A DNA stretch of 64,000 bases from Streptomyces sp. NBC_00377. GTDB lineage: Bacteria > Actinomycetota > Actinomycetes > Streptomycetales > Streptomycetaceae. The stretch covers positions 4,402,001 to 4,466,000 of the forward strand of contig NZ_CP107958.1 in NCBI RefSeq assembly GCF_036075115.1, given 5' to 3'. Position numbers and translations under genes: made by a program. Under the pieces are notes generated by a model, which was given only the letters and a program-made list of their open reading frames with translations, was not told where the DNA came from and did no database searches. Every line of letters begins with the position of its first letter. Position 1 is the first letter of the stretch. This document shows positions 42,599 through 53,212 of this stretch, in pieces.

Positions 42599-42626
42599 CT
42601 GTCGGGCACGACACGCGGAAACGGGC

Positions 42627-42666
42627 AAGGGGCCCGCTGGAGACCGCCAGTGCCTCCGGGCCCCTT
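42627..42666. terminator. Hairpin terminator between convergent genes
   Basis: AAGGGGCCCG (42627-42636) pairs with CGGGCCCCTT (42657-42666); the 20-nt interval contains further partial pairing. It separates the 1,044-residue gene from the converging dnaK operon end. Confidence 0.7.
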
Positions 42667-42734
42667 CCCGCATGCGTCGCACGTCCGGTGTCGAACCGCG
42701 CATGTCTTGCGTACGGCGTGTGGCGTACCGGCTG

Positions 42735-43187
42735 TCAGTCCGTCGGCTGCTGCCGCTTCGGCCGCCAGACCACCAACGCGCTGGTCTGCTGCACCTCCTG
42801 GTACGGCACCAGATCCCGCCGGTAGGAGGCGTGAACGGCCGCCTCGCGCTGCTGCATGGCCGCCGCCGCGCCGTCCAGCGCGGCCTCCAGCTCCGCCGCT
42901 CTCGCCTGGAGCGCGGCCACCTGGTTCTCCAGCTCGATGATCCGCTTGATACCCGCCAGGTTGATGCCCTCGTCCTGGGACAGGGCCTGCACGGTGCGCA
43001 GCAGCTCGATGTCGCGGGCCGAGTAGCGGCGGCCCCGGCCGGCGGTCCGGTCGGGGGAGACCAGGCCCAGACGGTCGTACTGACGCAGTGTCTGCGGGTG
43101 CAGACCGGAGAGCTGGGCCGCCACCGAGATGACGTAGACCGGCGTCTCCTGAGTCAGTTCATACGGGTTACGCCGACGGCCGTCCAT
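42735..43187 (-). CDS. hspR: HspR, MerR-family heat-shock repressor
   Basis: 150 residues. A MerR-type helix-turn-helix (VYVISVAAQLSGLHPQTLRQ, YDRLGLVSPDR) is followed by the RRYSARDIELLRTVQALSQD segment and a coiled coil (ELENQVAALQARAAELEAAL). HspR binds HAIR operators with DnaK as co-repressor and controls the dnaK operon and clpB, the two places where HAIR sites are seen here. The ATG at 43187 is chosen over the TTG at 43196 because GGGAG sits at proper distance from the ATG and too close to the TTG. It is the last gene of the operon. Confidence 0.95.
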   Translation of the reverse strand: MDGRRRNPYELTQETPVYVISVAAQLSGLHPQTLRQYDRLGLVSPDRTAGRGRRYSARDIELLRTVQALSQDEGINLAGIKRIIELENQVAALQARAAELEAALDGAAAAMQQREAAVHASYRRDLVPYQEVQQTSALVVWRPKRQQPTD

Positions 43188-43192
43188 CACTG

Positions 43193-44368
43193 TCAAGCTC
43201 CCTTCGCGGCCTCGAACAGCTCCGCCCGCGGGTCCTCACCCGCGGTCGCCTCGCGATACGCCTCCAGTGCGTCACGAGCCTTCCCCGACAGGTCCTTCGG
43301 GACACTCACCTCGACGGTGACCAACAGGTCGCCGCGGGTGCCGTCCTTACGGACCGCGCCCTTGCCCCGCGCCCGCATGGTGCGGCCGTTGGGCGTGCCG
43401 GGCGGAAGCTTCAACGTCAGGGACGGCCCGCCGAGCGTCGGCACTTTGACCTCGCCGCCGAGTGCCGCCTCGGTGAACGTCACCGGCACGGTCACCGTCA
43501 GGTTGTCGTCCTTGCGGCCGAACACCGGATGGGCGCCGACGTGGACGACGACGTACAGGTCGCCCGAGGGGCCGCCGCGCTCGCCGGGGGCGCCCTTGCC
43601 GCGCAGCCGGATGCGCTGGCTGTCCGTCACCCCCGCGGGGATGCGGACCTGCATGGTCCTCGACGACTTCGCGCGGCCGCTGCCCTTGCAGTCCAGACAG
43701 GGGTGTTCGGCGATCAGGCCACGGCCCTTGCAGTCGGGGCAGGGGTCGGTCAGCGAGAAACCGCCGCCCGAGCCTCTCGCCACCTGGCCGGTGCCCACAC
43801 AGGTCGGGCACACCCGGGGGGTGCCGTTCTTGTCGCCCGTGCCCGAACACGCCTTGCAGGGAGCTTGCGAGGACATCCGCAGCGGGACCGTCGCACCCTC
43901 GATCGCCTCGGTGAAGCTGAGGGTGACCTCGGTGTCGATGTCCTGGCCGCGCCGGGGCTGGGTGCGGGTCGTGCCGGCGCCGCCACGGTTGAACAGGCCG
44001 CCGAAGACGTCGCCGATGCCGCCGCCGAAGCCGCCCTGGGGACCGCCGCCCTGGGCGCCGCCTCCGAAGAGGTCGCCCAGGTCGAAGTTGAACGAGCCGC
44101 CCGCGCCGGGGCCCGGTCGGAACCCGCCGTTGCCGAAGAGGGCGCGAGCCTCGTCGTACTCCTTGCGCTTCTTGGGGTCGCCGAGGACGTCGTTCGCCTC
44201 GGAGATCTCCTTGAAGCGCTCCTCCGCCTTGGCGTTGCCCTTGTTGGCGTCCGGATGGAACTCGCGGGCGAGCTTGCGGTACGCCTTCTTGATCTCGGCC
44301 TCGGTGGCGTCCTTGGGGACGCCGAGGACCTTGTAGAAGTCCTTCTCGACGAAGTCCTTGGTGCTCAT
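43193..44368 (-). CDS. dnaJ: DnaJ (Hsp40) co-chaperone
   Basis: 391 residues. It has a J domain with the HPD motif (REFHPDANKGN), a Gly/Phe-rich linker (FGNGGFRPGPGAGGSFNF), four zinc-binding CxxCxGxG boxes (CKACSGTG, CPTCVGTG, CPDCKGRG, CLDCKGSG) and the C-terminal substrate-binding part. It stimulates DnaK ATPase and delivers clients. The stop overlaps the possible TTG of hspR; grpE lies 39 nt upstream. Confidence 0.97.
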   Translation of the reverse strand: MSTKDFVEKDFYKVLGVPKDATEAEIKKAYRKLAREFHPDANKGNAKAEERFKEISEANDVLGDPKKRKEYDEARALFGNGGFRPGPGAGGSFNFDLGDLFGGGAQGGGPQGGFGGGIGDVFGGLFNRGGAGTTRTQPRRGQDIDTEVTLSFTEAIEGATVPLRMSSQAPCKACSGTGDKNGTPRVCPTCVGTGQVARGSGGGFSLTDPCPDCKGRGLIAEHPCLDCKGSGRAKSSRTMQVRIPAGVTDSQRIRLRGKGAPGERGGPSGDLYVVVHVGAHPVFGRKDDNLTVTVPVTFTEAALGGEVKVPTLGGPSLTLKLPPGTPNGRTMRARGKGAVRKDGTRGDLLVTVEVSVPKDLSGKARDALEAYREATAGEDPRAELFEAAKGA

Positions 44369-44407
44369 CCTCGACGTCCCTCCTTCCGTCCGCTCATCCG
44401 CTCGAGC

Positions 44408-45063
44408 TCAGCCCTCGTCCGGGCCACCGCTCTCCTTGTCGTCACCCGCCGCCTCGGCCTCGTCGGCCTTCACCGCCTGCGCACCGGGCTGCGGTTCGGC
44501 CACGGCCACCCGCGCGGGGCGGATGGTGCGCTCGCCGATCCGATACCCGGGCTGGAGGATCGCCACGCACGTCGTCTCGGTGACGTCGGGTGCGTAGCTG
44601 TGCATCAGGGCTTCGTGGATCGTCGGGTCGAAGGGCTCGCCCTCCTTGCCGAACTGCTGGAGGCCCATCTTCGCCGCGACGGTCTCCAGCGATTCGCCGA
44701 CCGACTTGAAGCCGCCGACGAACTCGCCGTGTTCCCGCGCGCGGCCGATGTCGTCGAGGACGGGCAGGAGCTCGGTCAGGAGGTTCGCGATGGCGATCTC
44801 CTTGACCGCGATCCGGTCGCGCTCGACCCGGCGGCGGTAGTTCTGGTATTCGGCCTGGAGGCGCTGGAGGTCGGCGGTGCGCTCACCGAGGGCGGTGCGC
44901 ACCTGGTCCAGCTGGGCCACCAGACCGGCTGTCTGGTTCGCGTCCCCGGCCGGGGCCTCCCCCGCCGCCGAAGCGGAGGACGGGGTGGCCTTCGGCTCGG
45001 CGTCTTCAGGGGTGGCGCCGGAGGGGACGTCGGGCTTCTCCTCGAAGCCCGGGGTCTCCTCCG

Positions 45064-45067
<4 letters not shown>
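44408..45067 (-). CDS. grpE: GrpE nucleotide-exchange factor
   Basis: 219 residues. A disordered acidic start and a long coiled-coil dimer helix (LDQVRTALGERTADLQRLQA) lead to the GrpE signature region (LPVLDDIGRAREHGEFVGG, PFDPTIHEALMHSYAPDV) and the beta-domain end. It releases ADP from DnaK. Its GTG start overlaps the dnaK stop (GTGA), so translation is coupled. Confidence 0.96.
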
Positions 45068-46908
<1,841 letters not shown>

Positions 46909-46928
46909 GGTGATCTTCCTCCAGCTGA

Positions 46929-46949
46929 CTTGAGTGGAACGGACTCAAG
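46929..46949 (-). promoter_or_regulatory. HAIR operator 1 of the dnaK operon
   Basis: CTTGAGT (46929-46935), a 7-nt spacer, then ACTCAAG (46943-46949): a perfect match to the HspR consensus, 21 nt upstream of the dnaK start. Confidence 0.93.
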
Positions 46950-46980
46950 TGTGCACGACACCCGCCGCCGGGTCAACAGA

Positions 46981-47001
46981 CCTGAGTCGAGCCCACTCAA
47001 C
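46981..47001 (-). promoter_or_regulatory. HAIR operator 2 of the dnaK operon
   Basis: CCTGAGT (46981-46987), a 7-nt spacer, then ACTCAAC (46995-47001): a second, weaker HspR site. Its centre is 52 bp from the centre of site 1, about five helical turns, and it lies immediately after the stop of the MraY/WecA-like gene. Confidence 0.85.
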
Positions 47002-47003
47002 TC

Positions 47004-48242
47004 TTATCCGTTCCTTACGCGCAAGGAGGCGTTGACCTGCGGCGATGCGGATCGCCCAGCCTTGCGCACCTGAGATTCCGGGGGAGCCAACTGGTCAGCC
47101 GGTTGACGCCGGGGCGCGTACACCGACGCGGCGCCCGGTGCCGGACGCGGCCCGGGGCGGACCTCCTGAGACCCCCTGCCGGCGCCACCGGCCGCCCGGC
47201 CGGCACCCGCGGGGCGGGCACCACGTGTGCGTGGCCGTCCGGCCCGCCCGGGGCGACGGCCACGCGCGCGCGGCGGCCCGTACACCGCGACCCGCAGCAG
47301 CCCGAACACGACGACGAGTGCCCCGCCCCCCACCCACAACACCGTCCGCGCGTCCGTCCATCCCGCGTGCACCAGCGCCCCGACGAGCACCGTGACGAAG
47401 GCCGCCGCCCCCACCAGGACGGTCACCCCCTGGGCGGTGAGCCCCAGCCGCCGCAGCCGGTGCGCGAGATGGTCGGCGCCGCCGCGCAGCAGGGGCCGGC
47501 GAGCCAGCCGCCGCGACAGCACGACCAGGACGACGTCGGCCCCGGCGACGGCGTTCAGCGCCAGCAGCACGCCCACGCCGGCGACCGGATCGTGTCCCGC
47601 GCGGGCGATCACGGCGGCCGCCGCGAGCAGGAAGCCCGCGAACAGCGACCCGCACGCCCCGAGGGCGACACGCGCGGGAGGCCAGTTGTGCATCAGGAAC
47701 CCGGTCAGCGCGGCGGCGAACACGCTCAGCAGCACCGCGAGCCCGTCCATGACCTCGACGGCGGCGCAGGCGGCCACCCCGAAGGCGGTGACGACCCCGA
47801 CGGTCCCGGCCACCCCGTCGGCGTGGTCGAGCGAGCGGAAGGCGAGGGCGACGAAGGTGATCCAGCCGGCTCCCGCCACTCCCGCCCACAGCCCGGTCTC
47901 CCCGTACGGCACCACGAAGGCGGCCGCGACGGCGGTACCGACCACCAGGAAGCGCGCGTTGAGCCGCCACACGTCCGCGGCGAGCCCGAGCGCGGCGACG
48001 GCGCCTCCCGCGGCCAGCAGCACCTCGATGCCGTCGCCGAGCGGAGCGATGCCCGTCCAGTCACCCGCGACGGCGACGAGACAGGTGGCGAGCACCACGG
48101 CGGCACCTCCGAACAGAGGCACCCGCCGCTGCCGCTGCCGCCGGTCGAGCAACCCCAGACGCAGGGCGGGCACGCGCAGCAACGCGGCGAGGACGGCGGC
48201 GAGGAACAGGGCGGTGATGGCGGCGACGATCCCGTAGAGCAC
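47004..48242 (-). CDS. MraY/WecA-type polyprenyl-phosphate sugar-1-phosphate transferase
   Basis: 412 residues with about ten hydrophobic helices. RRVPLFGGAAVVLA, FRSLDHADGVAGTVG (the Asp-rich LDxxDG box), PARVALGACGSLFAGFLL and LRGGADHLAHRLRRLGL (the HLHHRL-type cytoplasmic motif) identify the family, which attaches a sugar phosphate to undecaprenyl phosphate to start cell-envelope polymers. A basic, low-complexity C-terminal tail of about 90 residues is atypical. The GTG start has no ribosome-binding site and lies in an AT-rich stretch, so translation may be leaderless or the start misjudged. Confidence 0.82.
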   Translation of the reverse strand: MLYGIVAAITALFLAAVLAALLRVPALRLGLLDRRQRQRRVPLFGGAAVVLATCLVAVAGDWTGIAPLGDGIEVLLAAGGAVAALGLAADVWRLNARFLVVGTAVAAAFVVPYGETGLWAGVAGAGWITFVALAFRSLDHADGVAGTVGVVTAFGVAACAAVEVMDGLAVLLSVFAAALTGFLMHNWPPARVALGACGSLFAGFLLAAAAVIARAGHDPVAGVGVLLALNAVAGADVVLVVLSRRLARRPLLRGGADHLAHRLRRLGLTAQGVTVLVGAAAFVTVLVGALVHAGWTDARTVLWVGGGALVVVFGLLRVAVYGPPRARGRRPGRAGRPRTRGARPAGAGRAAGGAGRGSQEVRPGPRPAPGAASVYAPRRQPADQLAPPESQVRKAGRSASPQVNASLRVRNG

Positions 48243-48263
48243 GGATATAAATTAGTCATAAAT

Positions 48264-48278
48264 GTACCAATTTGGTAC
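48264..48278. promoter_or_regulatory. GTACCAA-T-TTGGTAC palindrome, possible operator
   Basis: A perfect inverted repeat of 7 bp around one central base, in an AT-rich island (48243-48290) of an otherwise very GC-rich region. It lies 22 bp upstream of the MraY/WecA-like GTG and about 200 bp from the divergent Fe-S protein gene. The binding protein is unknown. Confidence 0.55.
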
Positions 48279-48483
48279 GAATAACACGGCCGAGTTTGCC
48301 ACCGCACGACGGCCGCTTCCCGTCAGGATCCCGACCGGATCCCGTCCGGATCCTGAGGCAACCCTCAGCGACTGAGATCACTCCGCATCCCGCTACAGTG
48401 CGACGGAGAATACGGGGTAGTCTCAGACGGACTGCATAAGTTACCGCTTAGTAATTTCCCTCGCAGGCCCGAGGAGCCCCCGC

Positions 48484-50775
48484 ATGCAACTCGCCGCGAT
48501 CATCGTGTCGCTACTTCTGACCGCGGTCGGCGTCGCGCTGATCGCGCGTGCCATCGGCCAGTTCGTCCGGTATTTCAAGCTGGGCCAGCCGCTGCCCGCA
48601 GGAGTCCGGACCGACAACCCCTACGCGCGCAGCGTGACACTGGTACGGGAGTTTCTCGGCCACACGCGGATGAACCGCTGGGGCATCGTGGGCTTCGCCC
48701 ACTGGTTCGTGGCGATCGGATTCCTGACCCTTCCGCCGACCCTCGCCCAGGCCTTCGGCCAGCTGTTCAAGGCCGACTGGGTGCTGCCGGTCATCGGCGA
48801 CTTCCTGCCGTTCGAGCTCTACATCGAGTTCATCGGCGTCATGACCATCCTGGGCATCGTCGTCCTCATGGCGATCCGCCTGCTGAACCTGCCCTCCCGG
48901 GCCGGCCGCAAGTCCCGCTTCGCCGGCTCCAAGGCCGGTCAGGCCTACTTCGTCGAGTACGTCATCCTCACCATCGGCCTCGCGATCTACGTGCTGCGGG
49001 GCCTGGAGGGCGCACTGCACCACGTGGAGCACTACGAGGCCGGCTACTTCGCCTCGTACCCGCTCGTCCTGGCCTTCAAGGGGCTGAGCGTCACCACGCT
49101 CCAGAACCTGGTCTACCTCGTCGCGATGATCAAGATCGGGACGTCGTTCATCTGGATGATCGTGGTCTCGCTCAACACGAACATGGGCGTCGCCTGGCAC
49201 CGCTTCCTGGCGTTCCCGAACATCTGGTTCAAGCGCAACGCCGACGGCGCGACGGCGCTGGGCGCCCTTCAGCCCATGACGTCCGGCGGCAAGCCGATCG
49301 ACTTCACCGACCCCGGTGACGACGACGTCTTCGGCGTCTCCCAGGTCGAGCAGTTCTCCTGGAAGGGCCTGCTCGACTTCTCCACCTGCACCGAGTGCGG
49401 CCGCTGTCAGTCGCAGTGTCCCGCGTGGAACACCGGTAAGCCGCTCTCCCCCAAGCTGCTGATCATGTCGCTGCGCGACCACGCGCACGCCAAGGCGCCC
49501 TACCTGCTGGCCGGCGGCGGCAAGACCATGGAGGGCGAGGAGAAGGCCTCCGAGGAGCAGCTCAAGGACGTGCCCGCGGCCGCGCTGGCCGAGGCCGAGC
49601 GCCCGCTGATCGGCACCGCCGAGGAGAACGGCGTCATCGACCCGGACGTCCTGTGGTCCTGCACCACCTGCGGCGCCTGCGTCGAGCAGTGCCCCGTCGA
49701 CATCGAGCACGTCGACCACATCGTCGACATGCGCCGCTACCAGGTGATGATCGAGTCCGCGTTCCCGTCCGAGGCGGGCACGATGCTCAAGAACCTGGAG
49801 AAGAAGGGCAACCCCTGGGGCCTCGCCAAGAAGCAGCGCCTGGAGTGGACCAAGGAAGTCGACTTCGAGATCCCGGTCGTCGGCCGTGACATCGAGGACC
49901 TGACCGAGGTCGAGTACCTGTACTGGGTCGGCTGCGCCGGCGCCCTCGAGGACCGCGCGAAGAAGACCACCAAGGCCTTCGCGGAGCTGCTGCACATCGC
50001 GGGCGTCAAGTTCGCGATCATGGGCGGCGACGAGAAGTGCACGGGTGACTCCGCCCGCCGCCTCGGCAACGAACCCCTCTTCCAGGAACTCGGCATGGAG
50101 AACGTCGCCGCGCTGAACATGGCATTCGGCGAGGAGACGGACGACGACGGCAACGTCACGCCCGAGTCGAAGAAGCCGAAGTCCGCGAAGAAGATCGTCG
50201 CGACCTGCCCGCACTGCCTCAACACGATCGGCAACGAGTACCCGCAGCTCGGCGGCGACTACGAGGTCATCCACCACACCCAGCTGCTCCAGCACCTCAT
50301 CGACGAGGGCAAGCTGATCCCGGTCACTCCGGTCGAGGGCCTCATCACCTACCACGACCCCTGCTACCTGGGCCGGCACAACAAGATCTACACGCCCCCG
50401 CGCGAGATCATCGCCAACGTCCCGGGTCTGCGGAACGAGGAGATGCACCGCCACAAGGAGCGCGGCTTCTGCTGCGGCGCCGGCGGCGCGCGGATGTGGA
50501 TGGAGGAGCGGATCGGCAAGCGCATCAACAACGAGCGCGTCGACGAGGCACTCTCCCTCAACCCCGACATCGTCTCGACGGCCTGCCCCTTCTGCCTCGT
50601 CATGCTGACCGACTCGGTCAACGGCAAGAAGAACGAGGGCAAGGCCAAGGAGTCCATCCAGGTCGTCGACGTCTCCCAGCTGCTGCTGGAGTCGGTCAAG
50701 ACCCCGGCCGACGACGAGCCCCCGGCGGGCACGGCGGAGGCCGAGAGCGAGCCGGAGCCGCAGCCGGTGAAGTGA
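48484..50775 (+). CDS. Membrane Fe-S oxidoreductase, HdrD/GlpC-like
   Basis: 763 residues. About six N-terminal membrane helices (1-250) are followed by two 4Fe-4S ferredoxin motifs (CTECGRCQSQCP and CTTCGACVEQCP) and two CCG-type cysteine domains (WVGCAG with CTGD, CPHCL; then HDPCYLGRH, GFCCGAGGARMW, CPFC). This is the layout of heterodisulfide-reductase-D-like proteins common in actinobacteria, thought to pass electrons between a cytoplasmic flavoprotein and the quinone pool. The disordered Glu/Pro end is usual. A GAGGAG ribosome-binding site precedes the ATG. Confidence 0.9.
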   Translation: MQLAAIIVSLLLTAVGVALIARAIGQFVRYFKLGQPLPAGVRTDNPYARSVTLVREFLGHTRMNRWGIVGFAHWFVAIGFLTLPPTLAQAFGQLFKADWVLPVIGDFLPFELYIEFIGVMTILGIVVLMAIRLLNLPSRAGRKSRFAGSKAGQAYFVEYVILTIGLAIYVLRGLEGALHHVEHYEAGYFASYPLVLAFKGLSVTTLQNLVYLVAMIKIGTSFIWMIVVSLNTNMGVAWHRFLAFPNIWFKRNADGATALGALQPMTSGGKPIDFTDPGDDDVFGVSQVEQFSWKGLLDFSTCTECGRCQSQCPAWNTGKPLSPKLLIMSLRDHAHAKAPYLLAGGGKTMEGEEKASEEQLKDVPAAALAEAERPLIGTAEENGVIDPDVLWSCTTCGACVEQCPVDIEHVDHIVDMRRYQVMIESAFPSEAGTMLKNLEKKGNPWGLAKKQRLEWTKEVDFEIPVVGRDIEDLTEVEYLYWVGCAGALEDRAKKTTKAFAELLHIAGVKFAIMGGDEKCTGDSARRLGNEPLFQELGMENVAALNMAFGEETDDDGNVTPESKKPKSAKKIVATCPHCLNTIGNEYPQLGGDYEVIHHTQLLQHLIDEGKLIPVTPVEGLITYHDPCYLGRHNKIYTPPREIIANVPGLRNEEMHRHKERGFCCGAGGARMWMEERIGKRINNERVDEALSLNPDIVSTACPFCLVMLTDSVNGKKNEGKAKESIQVVDVSQLLLESVKTPADDEPPAGTAEAESEPEPQPVK

Positions 50776-51081
50776 CCGGTGAAGCGCCGGCCGACCGGCC
50801 GCTGGAGCAGCCGGCCGAGGTGGCCGGGTAGCCCGAACGGCCGTACCCACGCTGTACAAGCGCCCCCGTGTCCGACCCAGGACACGGGGGCGCCGCCTTT
50901 CCCCGTCCCTCACTTCCCCACACCCCCGGCAACCCCTGCTTCCCCCTGAGACGCCCCTCCGGCCGACCACCGACTCCCGCCCCGTTACTCCCCTTAGGGG
51001 ATGTCACAGCTCGGCAGCAAAGCCGTCCCCGGACGGCGGGCTCCGGTACGTCACTCTGCGGGACCAGGTACGTTCGAAGGC
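50776..51081. other. 306-bp gap with a terminator
   Basis: Apart from the 14-bp hairpin at 50860-50893 and the GTG-proximal AGGTACGTTCGAAGG, nothing supported is seen. The downstream frame is open from 51001, but residues before the chosen GTG at 51082 do not look like a protein start. Confidence 0.6.
50860..50893 (+). terminator. Hairpin terminator of the Fe-S protein gene
   Basis: GCGCCCCCGTGTCC (50860-50873) pairs perfectly with GGACACGGGGGCGC (50880-50893) over a 6-nt loop, 84 nt after the stop. Confidence 0.88.
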
Positions 51082-52083
51082 GTGGCTGGATTCAGGATCG
51101 GACGCGGCGGCCGGGACAACCGTGCCCCGCAAGCGCGACCGCAACAACCTCCGTACGGGCGGCAGGCGCCCCAGGGACCATCGAGGTCCTCGGGGCCGTC
51201 GGGACCCTCGGGGCCGTCGTACGGCTACCCGTCGGCCCAGCAGCCGTACCCGCAGCAGCGTCCGCAGTACGGCGGCGCGGGCGCGGGCGGCGGCCAGTGG
51301 CCCCAGGCGAACGGCGGCGGCTACGGAGGCCAGAACGGCGACGAGCCGGAGTACTTCGGCGGCGACGCCCCGTACGGCGCTCCGGGCGGTCCCGGTGGCC
51401 CGGGAGGCGCCCCGCACGACCCGTACGCCGCGAACAACCCGGGGCACACCCAGGCCTTCTCGGTCGACGACCACAACCAGTACGACCAGTACAACCAGGG
51501 TGGTACGTATCACGCCGGGTCCGCCCCGGCCGGCCCGATCGGTCCGCGCCTGCACTGGAAGGAACTGCTGAAGGGCATCGTCCTCGACCCCCAGCAGACC
51601 TTCCTGCGGATGCGGGACTACGCGATGTGGGGCCCCGCCCTCGTCGTCACCTTCCTCTACGGCCTGCTCGCGGTCTTCGGCTTCGACGGCGCGCGCTCGG
51701 ACGCGATAAACGCGACGCTCTCCAACGCGATCCCGATCGTGCTGACGACGGCCGTCGCGATGGTGCTGAGCTCCTTCGTCCTGGGCGTGGTCACCCACAC
51801 CCTGGCCCGCCAGCTGGGCGGCGACGGCGCATGGCAGCCCACGGTCGGCCTCTCCATGCTGATCATGTCCCTCACGGACGCCCCGCGCTTGGTCGTCGCG
51901 ATGTTCTTCGGCGGCGACGCGTCGTTCGTGCAGCTGCTGGGCTGGGCGACCTGGGTGGCGGCCGGCGCCCTCCTGACCCTGATGGTCAGCCGCTCCCACG
52001 ACCTCCCGTGGCCGAAGGCGCTGGGCGCTGCGTCGATCCAGCTGATCGCCATCCTGTCGATCGTGAAACTGGGCACGTTCTAG
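51082..52083 (+). CDS. Yip1-family membrane protein
   Basis: 333 residues from GTG at 51082 (AGFRIGRGGRDN), which follows CGAAGG. The first 160 residues are Gly/Pro/Gln/Tyr-rich and disordered. From WKELLKGIVLDPQQTFLRMR (a Yip1-type entry motif) there are about five membrane helices (PALVVTFLYGLLAVFGF, IPIVLTTAVAMVLSSFVLG and others), ending IQLIAILSIVKLGTF. Yip1-type proteins are of unknown bacterial function. It converges on no gene; a strong hairpin follows at once. Confidence 0.8.
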   Translation: MAGFRIGRGGRDNRAPQARPQQPPYGRQAPQGPSRSSGPSGPSGPSYGYPSAQQPYPQQRPQYGGAGAGGGQWPQANGGGYGGQNGDEPEYFGGDAPYGAPGGPGGPGGAPHDPYAANNPGHTQAFSVDDHNQYDQYNQGGTYHAGSAPAGPIGPRLHWKELLKGIVLDPQQTFLRMRDYAMWGPALVVTFLYGLLAVFGFDGARSDAINATLSNAIPIVLTTAVAMVLSSFVLGVVTHTLARQLGGDGAWQPTVGLSMLIMSLTDAPRLVVAMFFGGDASFVQLLGWATWVAAGALLTLMVSRSHDLPWPKALGAASIQLIAILSIVKLGTF

Positions 52084-52110
52084 GACGTTCCAGCACGTGC
52101 GGACGCGCAG

Positions 52111-52139
52111 AGGGCCCCCGGCCGACGGCCGGGGGCCCT
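52111..52139 (+). terminator. Hairpin terminator after the Yip1-type gene
   Basis: AGGGCCCCCGGCC (52111-52123) pairs with GGCCGGGGGCCCT (52127-52139) over a 3-nt loop. Confidence 0.88.
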
Positions 52140-52278
52140 TGGCATCTCATCACTCAACGTGAGATCGCACGAGCAGATATCCACCCAAAACCTTCACACA
52201 GTCACATGTCGCTCCCATATGACTACACACAGTAATATAAAGTGACTGCTTCCTGACCACCTCCTACAAGGAGTGCGC

Positions 52279-53055
52279 GTGAAAGCTCGCTTTGGCGTGA
52301 GACGGGGAACAGTCCTCCTGACGGCCCTGCTGGTCGCCGTGACGGCCGCCGGCGTCCAGGGATCGGCATCCGCCGACACGAAAGACAACCCGGCCCACCG
52401 CCCGGACCACTGGGGCGTGATCGCCCGCAACACGATCGGCTCGCCCGTCGCCGAAGTCCGCAAGGGGCCCTACGGCCCGTTCGGCATCACGGGTACGGCC
52501 GCCAGGCCGCCGTACGGGCAAGGCAGCCTCGGCATCGAGGTGGCGAACAACTCCACGACGCTGACCCCGGCGAGCGAGAAGGTCGACTTCGGCAATGAGG
52601 TCGACTTCTTCGGGAGGCCGGTGCTGGAGCTGCGGCGCGTCGGTTTCCACGTGTTCCAGACGGGCGAGAACGTCTCCTACGGGGGCCCGGCGAACATGCC
52701 GAACATCAGGTTCGAGATCGACCCGGACGTGACGTCCACCGACGACTACTCCACGCTGGTGTGGGTGCCGAACGCCTCCCCGGTCACGAACGGCTGGAGC
52801 CCGTTCATCGACGCCACCAAGACCGGCTACTGGTACCTCACGGGCGGCGAGACGAGCTGCAACCAGGCCGCCCAGTGCACCTTCACCCAGCTGAAGGCCT
52901 CCTTCGCCTCCGTCAACGCCAGGCCGACCATCTACACCGTCGCCGTGGGCAAGGGACGGGACTTCATGTGGATCGGCGCGGTCGACGGCCTCCGCCTCAA
53001 CGACTACGTCTACGACTTCGAGCCGGAAGGCGTCAGAAGGCTCCGGCTGCGATGA
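52279..53055 (+). CDS. Secreted protein of unknown function
   Basis: 258 residues from GTG at 52279, with AAGGAG five nt upstream. A signal peptide (FGVRRGTVLLTALLVAVTAA, cleavage near GSASA-DTK) precedes a beta-rich exported protein: WGVIARNTIGSPVAEVRKGP, GLGIEV-type strands, NIRFEIDPDVTSTDDYST, WVPNASPVTNGWSPFIDATK, and one Cys pair (SCNQAAQC). No enzyme motif recognised. The upstream 130 bp (52140-52270) is AT-rich, with TAATATAAAGTGACT, unusual for this genome, and may be a regulated promoter. Confidence 0.8.
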   Translation: MKARFGVRRGTVLLTALLVAVTAAGVQGSASADTKDNPAHRPDHWGVIARNTIGSPVAEVRKGPYGPFGITGTAARPPYGQGSLGIEVANNSTTLTPASEKVDFGNEVDFFGRPVLELRRVGFHVFQTGENVSYGGPANMPNIRFEIDPDVTSTDDYSTLVWVPNASPVTNGWSPFIDATKTGYWYLTGGETSCNQAAQCTFTQLKASFASVNARPTIYTVAVGKGRDFMWIGAVDGLRLNDYVYDFEPEGVRRLRLR

Positions 53056-53212
53056 CGCGCTGACCGGAAGAACGTCGGTGTCGGGCCGGACCGGGCCGAG
53101 TCACGAGCCCGGCCGGACCCCACCTCGCGGCATCACACGACGAACGGTGAGCCGCATCGAACCGCCACGGCCGCGCGCCCTGAACCCGCCGAGGCCAAGA
53201 GCGCTCAAGCGC

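Noticed and set aside
39293..42703. A 1,136-residue minus-strand open frame opposite the 1,044-residue protein
   Set aside because: Arg/Gly-rich low-complexity translation without motifs; the plus strand has Rossmann motifs and a ribosome-binding site.
48511..50970. An 819-residue minus-strand open frame opposite the Fe-S protein
   Set aside because: Shadow of the HdrD-like gene, whose cysteine motifs are unmistakable.
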